Of a stretch of DNA of 64,000 nucleotides, positions 35,412-43,348 are shown one piece after another. The stretch comes from WTJO01 sp965660165 (lineage in GTDB: Bacteria > Pseudomonadota > Alphaproteobacteria > Puniceispirillales > Puniceispirillaceae), in NCBI GenBank assembly GCA_965660165.1, contig CBFHYU010000002.1, positions 1-64,000 on the forward strand. Reading direction: 5' to 3'. The position numbers and the translations under genes are program-made. Each line of letters opens with the position of its first letter. The first letter of the stretch is position 1. The notes below the pieces were generated by a model. The model had not been told where the DNA came from. It was given only the letters and a program-made list of their open reading frames with translations, and did no database searches.

Positions 35412-35428
35412 CCGCCAATTTGGGGCGG
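35412..35428 (+). terminator. Weak stem-loop after the DMT transporter gene
   Basis: CCGCC and GGCGG separated by 7 nt, followed by a short ATTTGT tract. It may end the dioxygenase-transporter transcript. Confidence is limited by the short stem and poor U-run. Confidence 0.35.
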
Positions 35429-35525
35429 ATTTGTAAGATGTTACATTTTTATTTTGTAAAACAGGTTGTTATATCCTCTATGGCGTGAGGGCATTACGAT
35501 AACTGGCCGCTGGCATAGTTAATTT

Positions 35526-35556
35526 CCAAAATAGAAATAAAAAATTTCTAAATTGG
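35526..35556. promoter_or_regulatory. 31-bp imperfect palindrome upstream of the ABC importer operon
   Basis: Two 13-bp arms (35526-35538 and 35544-35556) flank AAAAA. Eleven of 13 positions are complementary, the outer pairs being CCAA/TTGG and the inner TAGAAAT/ATTTCTA. Located about 80-110 nt before the start of the substrate-binding protein gene in an AT-rich leader, it looks like a regulator site. Confidence 0.45.
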
Positions 35557-35605
35557 CGAAAAATTAACTTTCAAAATTATCTCATATGGTTAGGATAGGG
35601 TTTCT

Positions 35606-35617
35606 TGGAACGTTCCA
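35606..35617. promoter_or_regulatory. Perfect 12-bp palindrome TGGAACGTTCCA, LacI-type operator candidate
   Basis: The self-complementary TGGAACGTTCCA has the central AACGTT typical of LacI/GalR-family operators. It lies 20 nt before the ATG of the substrate-binding protein and just upstream of its GGAGG, where a bound repressor would block transcription. No LacI-family gene is present in the window. Confidence 0.5.
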
Positions 35618-35637
35618 TCTAATAATCGGAGGATATT

Positions 35638-36867
35638 ATGAAATTACGGTCTTATGTTGCGATTGCGGGTGCAGTTGCTATGACTGTTGCTGGTGTATCT
35701 GCACCTGCCAATGCCAAAGTAGAAGGTGATACCATTATTCTGGGCTCATCTATTTCTTTGACAGGTAAATATGCAACAAATGGTCTACATACCCAGCGTG
35801 GATATGATTTTGCTGTTGATACCATCAATAAAGCTGGCGGCGTGTCTGTTGGCGGCAAAAGCTACAAGCTTGCTGTTAAATATTATGATGATGAATCAAC
35901 ACCTGCACGTGGCGCACAGCTAGCTGAGCGTCTTATCCAGCAGGATGGTGTTGAATATATGCTTGGCCCATACAGCTCAGGCATGACCAAAGCGATTGCG
36001 CCAGTATCAGAAAAATTTGGTGTGCCAATGGTGGAAGCTGAAGGTGCATCTCGTTCACTGTTCACACAGGGCTATAAATATCTGTTTGCTGTGCTATCAA
36101 CATCAGAACAATATTTGGCTACCGCTATTGATATGGCAGCTGCAGAGCGCAAGAAAAACTTCAAAAGCCCATCTGAAGTGCGTGTTGCGATGGCATTCGA
36201 AGGCGACCCATTCTCAATGGATGTGAGAGCTGGTGTGGTAGATAAAATCAACGAATATGGCATGAAGATCATTATTGATGACCAGCTTCCTGCTGACCTG
36301 TCAGACATGTCAACAACACTCACAAAGGTAAAGGCGCTTCGCCCTGACCTGCTGGTTATTTCTGGCCACTCAAAAGGGGCTGCAACAGCTGCTCGCCAGA
36401 TTGATGAAATGAAGGTCAATGTTCCAATGATCGCGTTGACACATTGTGAAGCTGCGAAGGTTCAGGAAAAATTCCCGAACGCATCAACAGGCTTCCTGTG
36501 CCCAACACAGTGGGTTGAAACATTGTCAAAGTCTGATGCGATTTTTGGAAGTGCTAGCGAATGGAACGAAGGTTTCAAAGCTGCATACCCATCATATACA
36601 TCAGTACCATACCAGTCAGCTCAGGCATCTGCCGCTGTGTATGTATGGAAAGAAGCCTTTGAAGCTGCAAACAGCTTTGATAAGGATGCGGTAAGAGATG
36701 CAATTTCTGCTGTTGAAATGGAAACATTCTATGGCGATATCAAATTCTCAGAAAACGGCAATAACATTGCTAAGCCAATGTTCATGCGTCAAATCGGTTC
36801 AGACGGCTCATACACGCTGGTTGAAACATTTGATGATGTGTCATATCCGCGAAATGTGACATACTAA
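35638..36867 (+). CDS. ABC transporter substrate-binding protein, branched-chain amino acid/amide type
   Basis: 409 residues. Residues 1-26 form a Sec signal peptide cleaved near APANA-K. The mature protein is a type I periplasmic binding fold (LivK-like), with ILGSSISLTGKYATNG, DESTPARGAQLAERLIQQDGVEYMLGPYSSG and the hinge segments LVISGHSKGAATAARQ and PYQSAQASAAVYVWKEAFE. Codon use is strongly biased and the RBS (GGAGGATATT) is excellent, pointing to high expression. It is separated from the permease genes by a stem-loop, so it is likely made in excess. The substrate could be an amino acid, amide, urea-like or aromatic compound. Confidence 0.93.
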   Translation: MKLRSYVAIAGAVAMTVAGVSAPANAKVEGDTIILGSSISLTGKYATNGLHTQRGYDFAVDTINKAGGVSVGGKSYKLAVKYYDDESTPARGAQLAERLIQQDGVEYMLGPYSSGMTKAIAPVSEKFGVPMVEAEGASRSLFTQGYKYLFAVLSTSEQYLATAIDMAAAERKKNFKSPSEVRVAMAFEGDPFSMDVRAGVVDKINEYGMKIIIDDQLPADLSDMSTTLTKVKALRPDLLVISGHSKGAATAARQIDEMKVNVPMIALTHCEAAKVQEKFPNASTGFLCPTQWVETLSKSDAIFGSASEWNEGFKAAYPSYTSVPYQSAQASAAVYVWKEAFEAANSFDKDAVRDAISAVEMETFYGDIKFSENGNNIAKPMFMRQIGSDGSYTLVETFDDVSYPRNVTY

Positions 36868-36884
36868 ACCACCTATTTTATGGG

Positions 36885-36912
36885 AAAAGGGGCGCATTTG
36901 CCCCTTTTTCTT
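36885..36912 (+). terminator. Partial terminator between substrate-binding protein and permease genes
   Basis: AAAAGGGGC pairs with GCCCCTTTT around GCATTT and runs into a T/C-rich tract. Located 18 nt after the substrate-binding protein stop and about 25 nt before the permease start. Such elements let the binding protein be made in excess over the membrane subunits. Confidence 0.8.
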
Positions 36913-36937
36913 TTCCTTTTTCTCACCGGAGACACTT

Positions 36938-37843
36938 ATGTTAGATAATCTGCAGCTGCTATTTGTGTGGGCGCCGATCATTAATGTCCAGGTTATTTTG
37001 GAAGGCATTTTTGTTGGTGCCGTCTTTGCGCTCAGCGCATACGGGCTTGCGCTCGTATGGGGTGTGATGAATATCAAAAATCTGGCTCAAGGCGACTTTG
37101 TGATTATGGGCGGCTATATGGCGCTTACCTTGTCACAGGCGAATGTACCACTTCCCCTTATTCTACTAATTGTCATTGTAACAATGTTTATGTATGGCTG
37201 GATAATTTATGTGGGCATGATACGGCGTATCATCAATGAAGATATGTTTGTATCCTTGCTGGCGACCTTTGGTTTGTCATTGCTGATGCAGCAGGTAATG
37301 AACCTTATTTATGGCCCTGAAGTGCAGACAATTGATTTGCATATGCCAAACTGGGATTATTTCGATAATATGGTTACCGTGCCATCATCGAAAATTCTAT
37401 CGCTTGTGCTGGCCGCACTTATTGCTACTGCCGTTGTGATCTTTATGAAGAAGTCACGCACTGGACAGGCCATTAGAGCAACCGCACAAGACCCACGCGC
37501 AGCCCGTGTCATGGGGATTGATACAGACCGAATTTATGCCATCACGTTTGCGTTTAACTCTGCTTTGTGCGGCGCTGCTGGTGTGCTGGTATCAATTATT
37601 TGGGTGATCCAGCCTTTCTATGGCATCACCTATTCAGTGCGCTCATTTGCGATTGTGACAGCTGCTGGTCTAGGCAATCTGCCAGGCGTGATTGGGGCGG
37701 CCTTCGGAATTGGGCTGGTTGAAAAATATACAGGCGTTATTATCGGCACCGCATATGAAGTTGCGGCACCGGTTACCATGCTTGTTCTTGTTCTCATCTG
37801 GCGTCAAATGTCCATGAGACGCAACAGACAGGTATTAAGATAA
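36938..37843 (+). CDS. livH: Branched-chain amino acid-type ABC permease (LivH family)
   Basis: 301 residues with about eight membrane segments. The family motifs FVGAVFALSAYGLALVWGVMNIKNLAQGDFVIMGGYMAL near the N-terminus and the EAA-like loop with IRATAQDPRAARVMGIDTDRIYAITFAFNSALCGAAGVL are clear. Gene symbol by family only; it does not prove that leucine is the substrate. Its stop overlaps the next permease start (TAATG), so the two are translationally coupled. Confidence 0.93.
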   Translation: MLDNLQLLFVWAPIINVQVILEGIFVGAVFALSAYGLALVWGVMNIKNLAQGDFVIMGGYMALTLSQANVPLPLILLIVIVTMFMYGWIIYVGMIRRIINEDMFVSLLATFGLSLLMQQVMNLIYGPEVQTIDLHMPNWDYFDNMVTVPSSKILSLVLAALIATAVVIFMKKSRTGQAIRATAQDPRAARVMGIDTDRIYAITFAFNSALCGAAGVLVSIIWVIQPFYGITYSVRSFAIVTAAGLGNLPGVIGAAFGIGLVEKYTGVIIGTAYEVAAPVTMLVLVLIWRQMSMRRNRQVLR

Positions 37844-38892
37844 TGATTAAGAAAAACACGTTAATAACCTATGCAGGTTTGGGACTTTTTGGCATTTTTG
37901 GGCCAATCCTGTTCCCAGATTATACATTGTCAATCGCCTATCTATGGATGATGGTATTGATGGCGTCTACTTGGGATATTCTAGGTGGCCAGATGGGCTA
38001 TAACTCACTTGGCAACATCACCTTCTTCGGGGTGGGCATGTATGTGTCAGCCATTGTCCAGATTGCCTTTTTCTATGAAGGCGGGGTGGCTGAATATACC
38101 TCTGCAATGGGCTCGATTAAGCCTGAATTTACCGATGCCCAATATTTCCAAGGACTGTTTGTCGGCATAATAGCGGCCGCGCTGGTCGGGCTCTTATTAT
38201 CGCTGGTGCTATCTACCTTTATGTTTGGATTGCGGGGGCCTTATTTTGCGATTGGCTCGCTTGGTATCGCAGTTGCTGTTGCCGAACTGACCATCACTGT
38301 GAATTATGTAGGGGGTGCATCAGGTATTTCGATGCCGCTATTTCCAGGCGATATTGAGTTCCGTTCAACCTTCTTCTATATCCTATGTTTTGTGATTACG
38401 GTAATCGCTCATTTCTTGTTGCGCTGGATGTATTCAACGCAATTTGGTCTAGCGATTAACGCTATTCGCGATGATGAAGATAAAGCAGAAGCGATGGGTA
38501 TTCCAACGCTGAAATATAAGCGTATTGGCTGGGGTGTTGCAGCTATCTTTATGGGCGCTATCGGCGCAGTGGCAGGCAATATGGCAGGCTTTATTGATAA
38601 AGAAGTTGCTTATCCTATTCCGACCTTTGGTATCTTCATGGTAGCGATGGTGCTATTGGGCGGCAAAGGCACTTTATGGGGGCCTGTGCTAGGTGCGATT
38701 ATTTTCCATGTCGTCAAAGAAGCAACATGGACCTATCTGCTGAACCTGCAATGGATTGCACTTGGCCTAATCCTGATTGTTAATATTGTCTATTTCCAGC
38801 AAGGTCTTATGGGCTGGTTACAGTCAAAATATCCAGAAATGTTTGGCATTGTTGTCGATGACAGCAATAAAGCCGACAAGGCGGAGGCATAA
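37843..38892 (+). CDS. livM: Branched-chain amino acid-type ABC permease (LivM family)
   Basis: 349 residues with about ten membrane segments. The region DILGGQMGYNSLGNITFFGVGMYVSA matches the LivM start, and INAIRDDEDKAEAMGIPTLKYKRIGWGVAAIFMGAIGAVAGNM the cytoplasmic EAA loop. The C-terminus VVDDSNKADKAEA is acidic and cytoplasmic. It pairs with LivH as the second membrane subunit. The next gene, livG, starts 2 nt after its stop. Confidence 0.93.
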   Translation: MIKKNTLITYAGLGLFGIFGPILFPDYTLSIAYLWMMVLMASTWDILGGQMGYNSLGNITFFGVGMYVSAIVQIAFFYEGGVAEYTSAMGSIKPEFTDAQYFQGLFVGIIAAALVGLLLSLVLSTFMFGLRGPYFAIGSLGIAVAVAELTITVNYVGGASGISMPLFPGDIEFRSTFFYILCFVITVIAHFLLRWMYSTQFGLAINAIRDDEDKAEAMGIPTLKYKRIGWGVAAIFMGAIGAVAGNMAGFIDKEVAYPIPTFGIFMVAMVLLGGKGTLWGPVLGAIIFHVVKEATWTYLLNLQWIALGLILIVNIVYFQQGLMGWLQSKYPEMFGIVVDDSNKADKAEA

Positions 38893-38894
38893 TT

Positions 38895-39638
38895 ATGAGT
38901 GATATTATCAAGGTAAATAATGTCTCAAAATCCTATGGCGGCGTGAAGGCAAATGTCGATATTTCGATGACTGTGAAGCAGGGATCAATTACTGGCATTA
39001 TCGGGCCGAACGGCTGTGGTAAGACAACCCTGTTTAATTCGATTGTGGGCTATCATCCTATTGATAGCGGCACTATCGAATTTGACGGCCAGCAGATCTC
39101 GCATCTACTGGTAGGTGATATTGCCCGCCTCGGTCTGCTGAGAACATTCCAGCAGACTCGCATCTATACCAAGATGAATTGTGTGGACAATATGCAAATA
39201 TCTGTCTCTCACCGTAAAGATTCAAAAGATGGTATTTTTGCAAGCAGACGCGGAGAAATCAAAGATCGTGCCGAACATTTGTTGGAATTTGTTGGTCTAT
39301 ATTCAAAGCGGAATCTCATTTCAGGTGATTTGTCCTTTGGACAGCAAAAACTGCTTGAATTTGCGATGGCGCTGATGAATGAGCCAAAAGTGCTTCTTCT
39401 GGACGAGCCAACCGCAGGTATTAACCCAACATTGATTAACGGGCTGATTGATAGGCTTCGTAAAGCAAATGAAGAGCTTGGTATCACCTTATGCGTAATT
39501 GAGCATAATATGCGTGTGATCATGAATCTGGCAGAACATATTTACTGTCTGTCAAATGGTCACATGCTGGCAGATGGCAAGCCTGCTGACTTACAAAATG
39601 ACCAGCGTGTCATTGACGCTTATCTAGGAGGACATTGA
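38895..39638 (+). CDS. livG: Branched-chain amino acid-type ABC ATPase (LivG family)
   Basis: 247 residues. Walker A reads IGPNGCGKTT, the ABC signature region is LSFGQQKLLEFA, Walker B LLLDEPTAG, and the switch His is in CVIEHNM. The N-terminal SYGGVKA and the ADGKPAD C-terminus are typical for LivG. Standard length, with no extension. Its TGA overlaps the ATG of the next ATPase gene by one base (TGATG). Confidence 0.94.
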   Translation: MSDIIKVNNVSKSYGGVKANVDISMTVKQGSITGIIGPNGCGKTTLFNSIVGYHPIDSGTIEFDGQQISHLLVGDIARLGLLRTFQQTRIYTKMNCVDNMQISVSHRKDSKDGIFASRRGEIKDRAEHLLEFVGLYSKRNLISGDLSFGQQKLLEFAMALMNEPKVLLLDEPTAGINPTLINGLIDRLRKANEELGITLCVIEHNMRVIMNLAEHIYCLSNGHMLADGKPADLQNDQRVIDAYLGGH

Positions 39639-40690
39639 TGGCAAAGGCACCCACAAAAAAGAGTGCTAAGACAGCGGCTAAAAAAGCAGCAAAAGCAACT
39701 GCAAAGAAAGCTGTAACTGCTGCCAAAAAAGCGGTAGCAAAGGCACCTGCAAAGAAAGCTGTAACTGCTGCCAAAAAAGCGGTAGCAAAGGCACCTGCAA
39801 AGAAAGCTGCCAAAAAGGCAGCTTCAAGTAAGGCAAAGAAAGAAAAGAACATCTCAGGCTACGGCATGGGCGGTGTAGATGTGGTGATGAGCGTTGACCA
39901 GGTGGCAAAAGAAGCTGCCTCTATCGCCGCAAATGCACCTGATCTGAAACAGCTCAAATCACTGGCAGGTGATGACAGCTTCTTGGTCATTGACACATTA
40001 TGTGCTGGCTATGGCAAAATGCAAATTTTGCATGATTTCACAATGCATGTGAAACGTGGCCAGTCTTTATGTCTGATTGGGCCGAACGGTGCTGGTAAGT
40101 CAACTGTGCTTCATTCTATCTTTGGATTTACCAATATTTTCTCAGGCTCAATTTCAGTGAATGGACGTGATGTAACCGCGCTTACCTCATCTCAGAAGCT
40201 GGCACAGGCTGGCATTGCCTATATTCTTCAGGATAAGTCTGTATTTCCAGGCATGACTGTTGAAGAAAATTTGCTGATGGGCGGCTTTTTGAAAAACAAG
40301 CCTGCTGAAGCAAAACAAGCAGCAGAGATGGTATTTGATAAATATAGCCGTCTTGCCGATAGACGTGATAAGCCTGCTGGTGTGCTATCTGGTGGTGAGC
40401 GCCGTCTGCTTGAGATTTCACGTGCGCTTGTGATGAACCCAGATGTTTTGCTGGTTGACGAACCGTCTATCGGGCTTGAGCCTCGTTTCATTGATATGGT
40501 ATTTGAAATTCTGCATGATTTGCAACATGTGGATGGAAAGACCATTGTGATGGTTGAGCAAAATGCCAAGAAAGGGCTTGAATTTGCCGATCTTGGCTAT
40601 GTGCTGGTATCAGGTGAAACAGCGATGGCAGATAAAGGCGATGACCTGTTGAAAAATCCAGATGTAGGACGGCTATTCCTTGGTGGCTAG
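39638..40690 (+). CDS. livF: Branched-chain amino acid-type ABC ATPase (LivF family) with a histone-H1-like N-terminal tail
   Basis: 350 residues against about 235 usual for LivF. Residues 1-72 are almost entirely Ala, Lys, Val, Thr and Pro in AAKKA / AKAPAKK units like a histone H1 tail or bacterial H1-like protein. Residues 73-114 are a linker. The ATPase then follows complete: Walker A GPNGAGKST (148-156), signature LSGGE (250-254), Walker B VLLVDEP (270-276) and EQNAKKGLEFAD with the switch region. The ATG at 39638 follows TAGGAGGACATTG and overlaps the livG stop. The tail is in frame with its own ribosome-binding site, so it is not an annotation error. A nucleic-acid or membrane-surface binding role is possible. 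Confidence 0.9.
   Translation: MAKAPTKKSAKTAAKKAAKATAKKAVTAAKKAVAKAPAKKAVTAAKKAVAKAPAKKAAKKAASSKAKKEKNISGYGMGGVDVVMSVDQVAKEAASIAANAPDLKQLKSLAGDDSFLVIDTLCAGYGKMQILHDFTMHVKRGQSLCLIGPNGAGKSTVLHSIFGFTNIFSGSISVNGRDVTALTSSQKLAQAGIAYILQDKSVFPGMTVEENLLMGGFLKNKPAEAKQAAEMVFDKYSRLADRRDKPAGVLSGGERRLLEISRALVMNPDVLLVDEPSIGLEPRFIDMVFEILHDLQHVDGKTIVMVEQNAKKGLEFADLGYVLVSGETAMADKGDDLLKNPDVGRLFLGG
39710..39805 (+). repeat. Two exact 48-bp tandem repeats inside livF
   Basis: Copies at 39710-39757 and 39758-39805 are identical at the DNA level and encode residues 25-40 and 41-56 (A-V-T-A-A-K-K-A-V-A-K-A-P-A-K-K). Perfect identity suggests a recent slippage or recombination event. A third, shorter related unit follows. 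Confidence 0.95.
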
Positions 40691-40724
40691 CTTGGCTTTG
40701 TATCACCATTGACCTTATCTAATG

Positions 40725-40757
40725 ACCCTCATCAGAATCCTGGTGGGGGTTGTTTAT
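40725..40757 (+). terminator. Intrinsic terminator after the ABC importer operon
   Basis: ACCCTCATCAG pairs along its full 11 nt with CTGGTGGGGGT (two G-T pairs) around loop AATC, then TGTTTATT. It lies between the importer operon and a convergent permease gene 29 nt away, so it probably ends transcription from the left. Confidence 0.8.
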
Positions 40758-40785
40758 TATGCTACTCTTTGGCTGATTATTTGCT

Positions 40786-42123
40786 TTAAGATGGGCTTGC
40801 CATCAGGCTGTAAATCGCTGCCCAAAATCCGCCCCCGCCTATTGCCAAAATGGCTGAATAGAAAAGATTACGGCCAAAGGCCAAGCTGATAGGCCGAAGC
40901 GAAAACTGCTCTGCTACTGTCACAACTGACATTGATGAGAATGACGTCATTGTCCCAGCTGCCCAGCCTATCATATGCGCCTGCATTACAAAAATAGCCT
41001 CAAACGGGGTCAGCATAGGGGCGAAAAAAGCCAGCAAAGGGGCTGATGAAATGACAGGGTGAATACCTGCCAGCGAACAGAACCACACAATAACAGGCAA
41101 CATCCAAATCTTCATCCAGACCACAGGCTGTTCACCAAATACCCCTTGCAGTAATACACCTAACACAGGGCTATCTGAGGAAAGTGCAGCAATAATCATA
41201 GAAATAGAGATAATTACAAATTCATCACCGCCTGAACGTTGCAAAGACGCGAAATGATGCGCTACCTGCTTGGCTGTATCAGGGCGCCGAAAAATCTGCA
41301 CAGCACATAAAATTGGCATGCTTACAATAACTGCTAGAAGCGCAGTAAGATTGAACTGATAGCCAATAACCATCACACAGATAAACACAATTACAAGGCG
41401 TGAGGCGATAGGCGCAAGCGGACGCAATGATGCAATCAGCGCAAAGCCCCCCCTTAACAGAGCTGTGCCAGCAACGCTTATCGCAAAGAACAGACAGGCT
41501 GTGACGATGCCTGCAATAATCGCCCCTGTCTGAAATCCTGGCGGCAGATAGGCGCTACCTACCACAAAGCTGACAAAAAAGGGCGACCAGATGACAGCTG
41601 AATTCATTCCACGCAAAGCTGCTTCTGCCATAATGCGGCGTCTATCTTCATCTGCATCTTTTGGTATGCTGGCAGAGATTAAGGCAAACGTGCCTATATT
41701 TAGCACGCCGCCTAAGATATGGGCGGTGAGCTGAAGACCAGAGGCTGACGCGATTGGCGGCAATTCAGCTAGCCGCTTTTGTGTCTGCCAGACTGATGGC
41801 ATTGAATGGGCGGTGGCACGAATAAGCGTTAACACAGGCATCAGACAGCCAAATACCAGCACAAAATGGCCTGCCTTGCGAAATTCTGAGATATCTGGAA
41901 AAGACGGCAATAACACAGCGCCAATTACCAATAGCACTAAAATAATCACATATGAGCTACGGCGCAGCAAGGTCGCTGTCAGCACTACCAGACTGGCAAA
42001 TAGTCCAATTGCTAATATTTCAAGCCAGAGCGCATCTGAAAGACCAATAATAATAGGAAAGCTGCATAATGCTGTTCCTACGGAGAGCCATAATTTGCCC
42101 TCTCGCCGCAAAGAATGCTGCAT
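40786..42123 (-). CDS. Polytopic inner-membrane protein, permease-like, unrecognised family
   Basis: 445 residues, about 12 hydrophobic segments. Segments of note are GVLNIGTFALISASIP and ISSAPLLAFFAPMLTPFEAIFVMQAHMIGWAAGTMTSFSSMSVVT, which resemble the paired re-entrant loops of ion-transporter superfamily carriers (TRAP large subunit, gluconate or citrate types). I cannot name the family. It is the last gene of a minus-strand group with an MttB homologue, an amidotransferase and DUF1330 (46-nt gap to DUF1330), so it may carry their substrate or product. Confidence 0.75.
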   Translation of the reverse strand: MQHSLRREGKLWLSVGTALCSFPIIIGLSDALWLEILAIGLFASLVVLTATLLRRSSYVIILVLLVIGAVLLPSFPDISEFRKAGHFVLVFGCLMPVLTLIRATAHSMPSVWQTQKRLAELPPIASASGLQLTAHILGGVLNIGTFALISASIPKDADEDRRRIMAEAALRGMNSAVIWSPFFVSFVVGSAYLPPGFQTGAIIAGIVTACLFFAISVAGTALLRGGFALIASLRPLAPIASRLVIVFICVMVIGYQFNLTALLAVIVSMPILCAVQIFRRPDTAKQVAHHFASLQRSGGDEFVIISISMIIAALSSDSPVLGVLLQGVFGEQPVVWMKIWMLPVIVWFCSLAGIHPVISSAPLLAFFAPMLTPFEAIFVMQAHMIGWAAGTMTSFSSMSVVTVAEQFSLRPISLAFGRNLFYSAILAIGGGGFWAAIYSLMASPS

Positions 42124-42169
42124 GTTTATGCCTGATGAATGATCTGTCTTTTTGCCATAATAATACCCA

Positions 42170-42454
42170 TCACAGCCCTTCGGTGATCACAAATAATCTG
42201 TCTGCACCCCCATCAAGGGCGGCAAGCGCACGCTGATATTCCGCACTGTGATAAGCGTTCTGGGCTGTCGTGTAATCAGGCCATTCAACAATAACATTTC
42301 GGGCATAGTCTGCGCCTTCAACTGAGATAGCCTCACCACCACGCGCCAAATAGCGGCCACCATGCACAGATACAGCCTCTGCGGCCAATGGCGCATAGGC
42401 TGCCAGCTTGTCACCATCTATTACATTAACACGCACTATCCAATATGCAGCCAT
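42170..42454 (-). CDS. DUF1330 family protein
   Basis: 94 residues, a dimeric alpha-beta ferredoxin-like domain. The sequence AAYWIVRVNVIDGDKLAAYAPLA, the HGGRYLARGGEA segment and the EWPDYTTAQNAYHSAEYQ motif are DUF1330 hallmarks. The ATG at 42454 is chosen because MAAYW is the usual start; an upstream in-frame TTG would place 14 extra residues in front. Often attached to small-molecule catabolic operons; function is unknown. It lies 13 nt after the amidotransferase stop. Confidence 0.88.
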   Translation of the reverse strand: MAAYWIVRVNVIDGDKLAAYAPLAAEAVSVHGGRYLARGGEAISVEGADYARNVIVEWPDYTTAQNAYHSAEYQRALAALDGGADRLFVITEGL

Positions 42455-42467
42455 AGCCCTATCCCTT

Positions 42468-43331
42468 TCAGACTGATGTATGAGAGTGCTGAACAAAGTT
42501 CAGCCAGTTTGATAATTCAATAGTATGAATATCATAGCTGGTAACAGAATGCGAGATTTCATATTTTTTGATCAAGGCGGGATTTTCTGGCTGACATGAC
42601 AGCAGGGTAAAATCTTCTATCACCTCGTCAGGGTCAACTACTTGGCGCCCAAGACAGGCTGATATCCTATCTAGCTGGGCGAAATCCTGAACATCTGAGC
42701 GGTGAATATATCTGGCAACATCATCAAACCGCAACTCTGGATGATATTGCACCCCCCAAAAGTGAATAGTCTGTGAATTGCTGGCAACTGACTGGATAGC
42801 ACAATGAGAATTTGTACTTAACATCTCAAGGCTTGAATCTAGGGCTAACACATCATCACGATGCATGCATAACGCATCAAAAATATGTGGCTTTCCAGCA
42901 TACATAGGATGGCTTGTACCTGTTTGGGTTTGCTGGATATTTCGTGCCATCAAAACTTCAGCACCTGCTGGATTTGCACCTATCTTGCCGCCTATGACCG
43001 CAACCCCTAGCTGCATGCCAAAGCATGAGCCAAAAACAGGCTTTCCTCTGTTCAAAGCTGTTGTCATCACCGCACGCATAGGGGCGGCTTCACTATCATC
43101 AGCAGACCAGTTTACCCCTGAGCCTGTAAACACCACAGCGTCTATTGCGTCCCAGTCTGGCGGCGGGGCAGGATCATACTCGAAGTGCGGGCGGGTGATA
43201 GACATATCAAGACCGTCTGAGAGCAGAGATAGGCGTTGCGCATATTTTTCTGCCGCCCCTGCTATCTGGCCTGATGATGAAACGCTTACCAATGACTCAC
43301 TATTACCTTCAACAACAAGAATATGTGTCAT
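42468..43331 (-). CDS. Orphan class I glutamine amidotransferase-like protein
   Basis: 287 residues. A single GATase-1 domain carries the nucleophile C103 in FGSCFGMQLG and the H197-x-E199 pair in YHPEL, so the triad is intact. No synthetase domain is fused or adjacent, so it could be a glutaminase subunit of an unknown complex or a stand-alone gamma-glutamyl hydrolase. It sits 17 nt after the mttB-type gene and 13 nt before DUF1330, clearly one operon. The link of this amidase to methylamine chemistry is not one I recognise. Confidence 0.87.
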   Translation of the reverse strand: MTHILVVEGNSESLVSVSSSGQIAGAAEKYAQRLSLLSDGLDMSITRPHFEYDPAPPPDWDAIDAVVFTGSGVNWSADDSEAAPMRAVMTTALNRGKPVFGSCFGMQLGVAVIGGKIGANPAGAEVLMARNIQQTQTGTSHPMYAGKPHIFDALCMHRDDVLALDSSLEMLSTNSHCAIQSVASNSQTIHFWGVQYHPELRFDDVARYIHRSDVQDFAQLDRISACLGRQVVDPDEVIEDFTLLSCQPENPALIKKYEISHSVTSYDIHTIELSNWLNFVQHSHTSV

Positions 43332-43348
43332 CTAATGCTCCAACTTCA

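Noticed and set aside
39710..39805. CRISPR array
   Set aside because: The 48-bp units are contiguous with no spacers and lie in frame inside a gene.
39610..39852. Ala/Phe-rich open frame antisense to the livF tail
   Set aside because: Its repetitive FFAGAFATAFL composition is just the complement of the Lys/Ala repeat.
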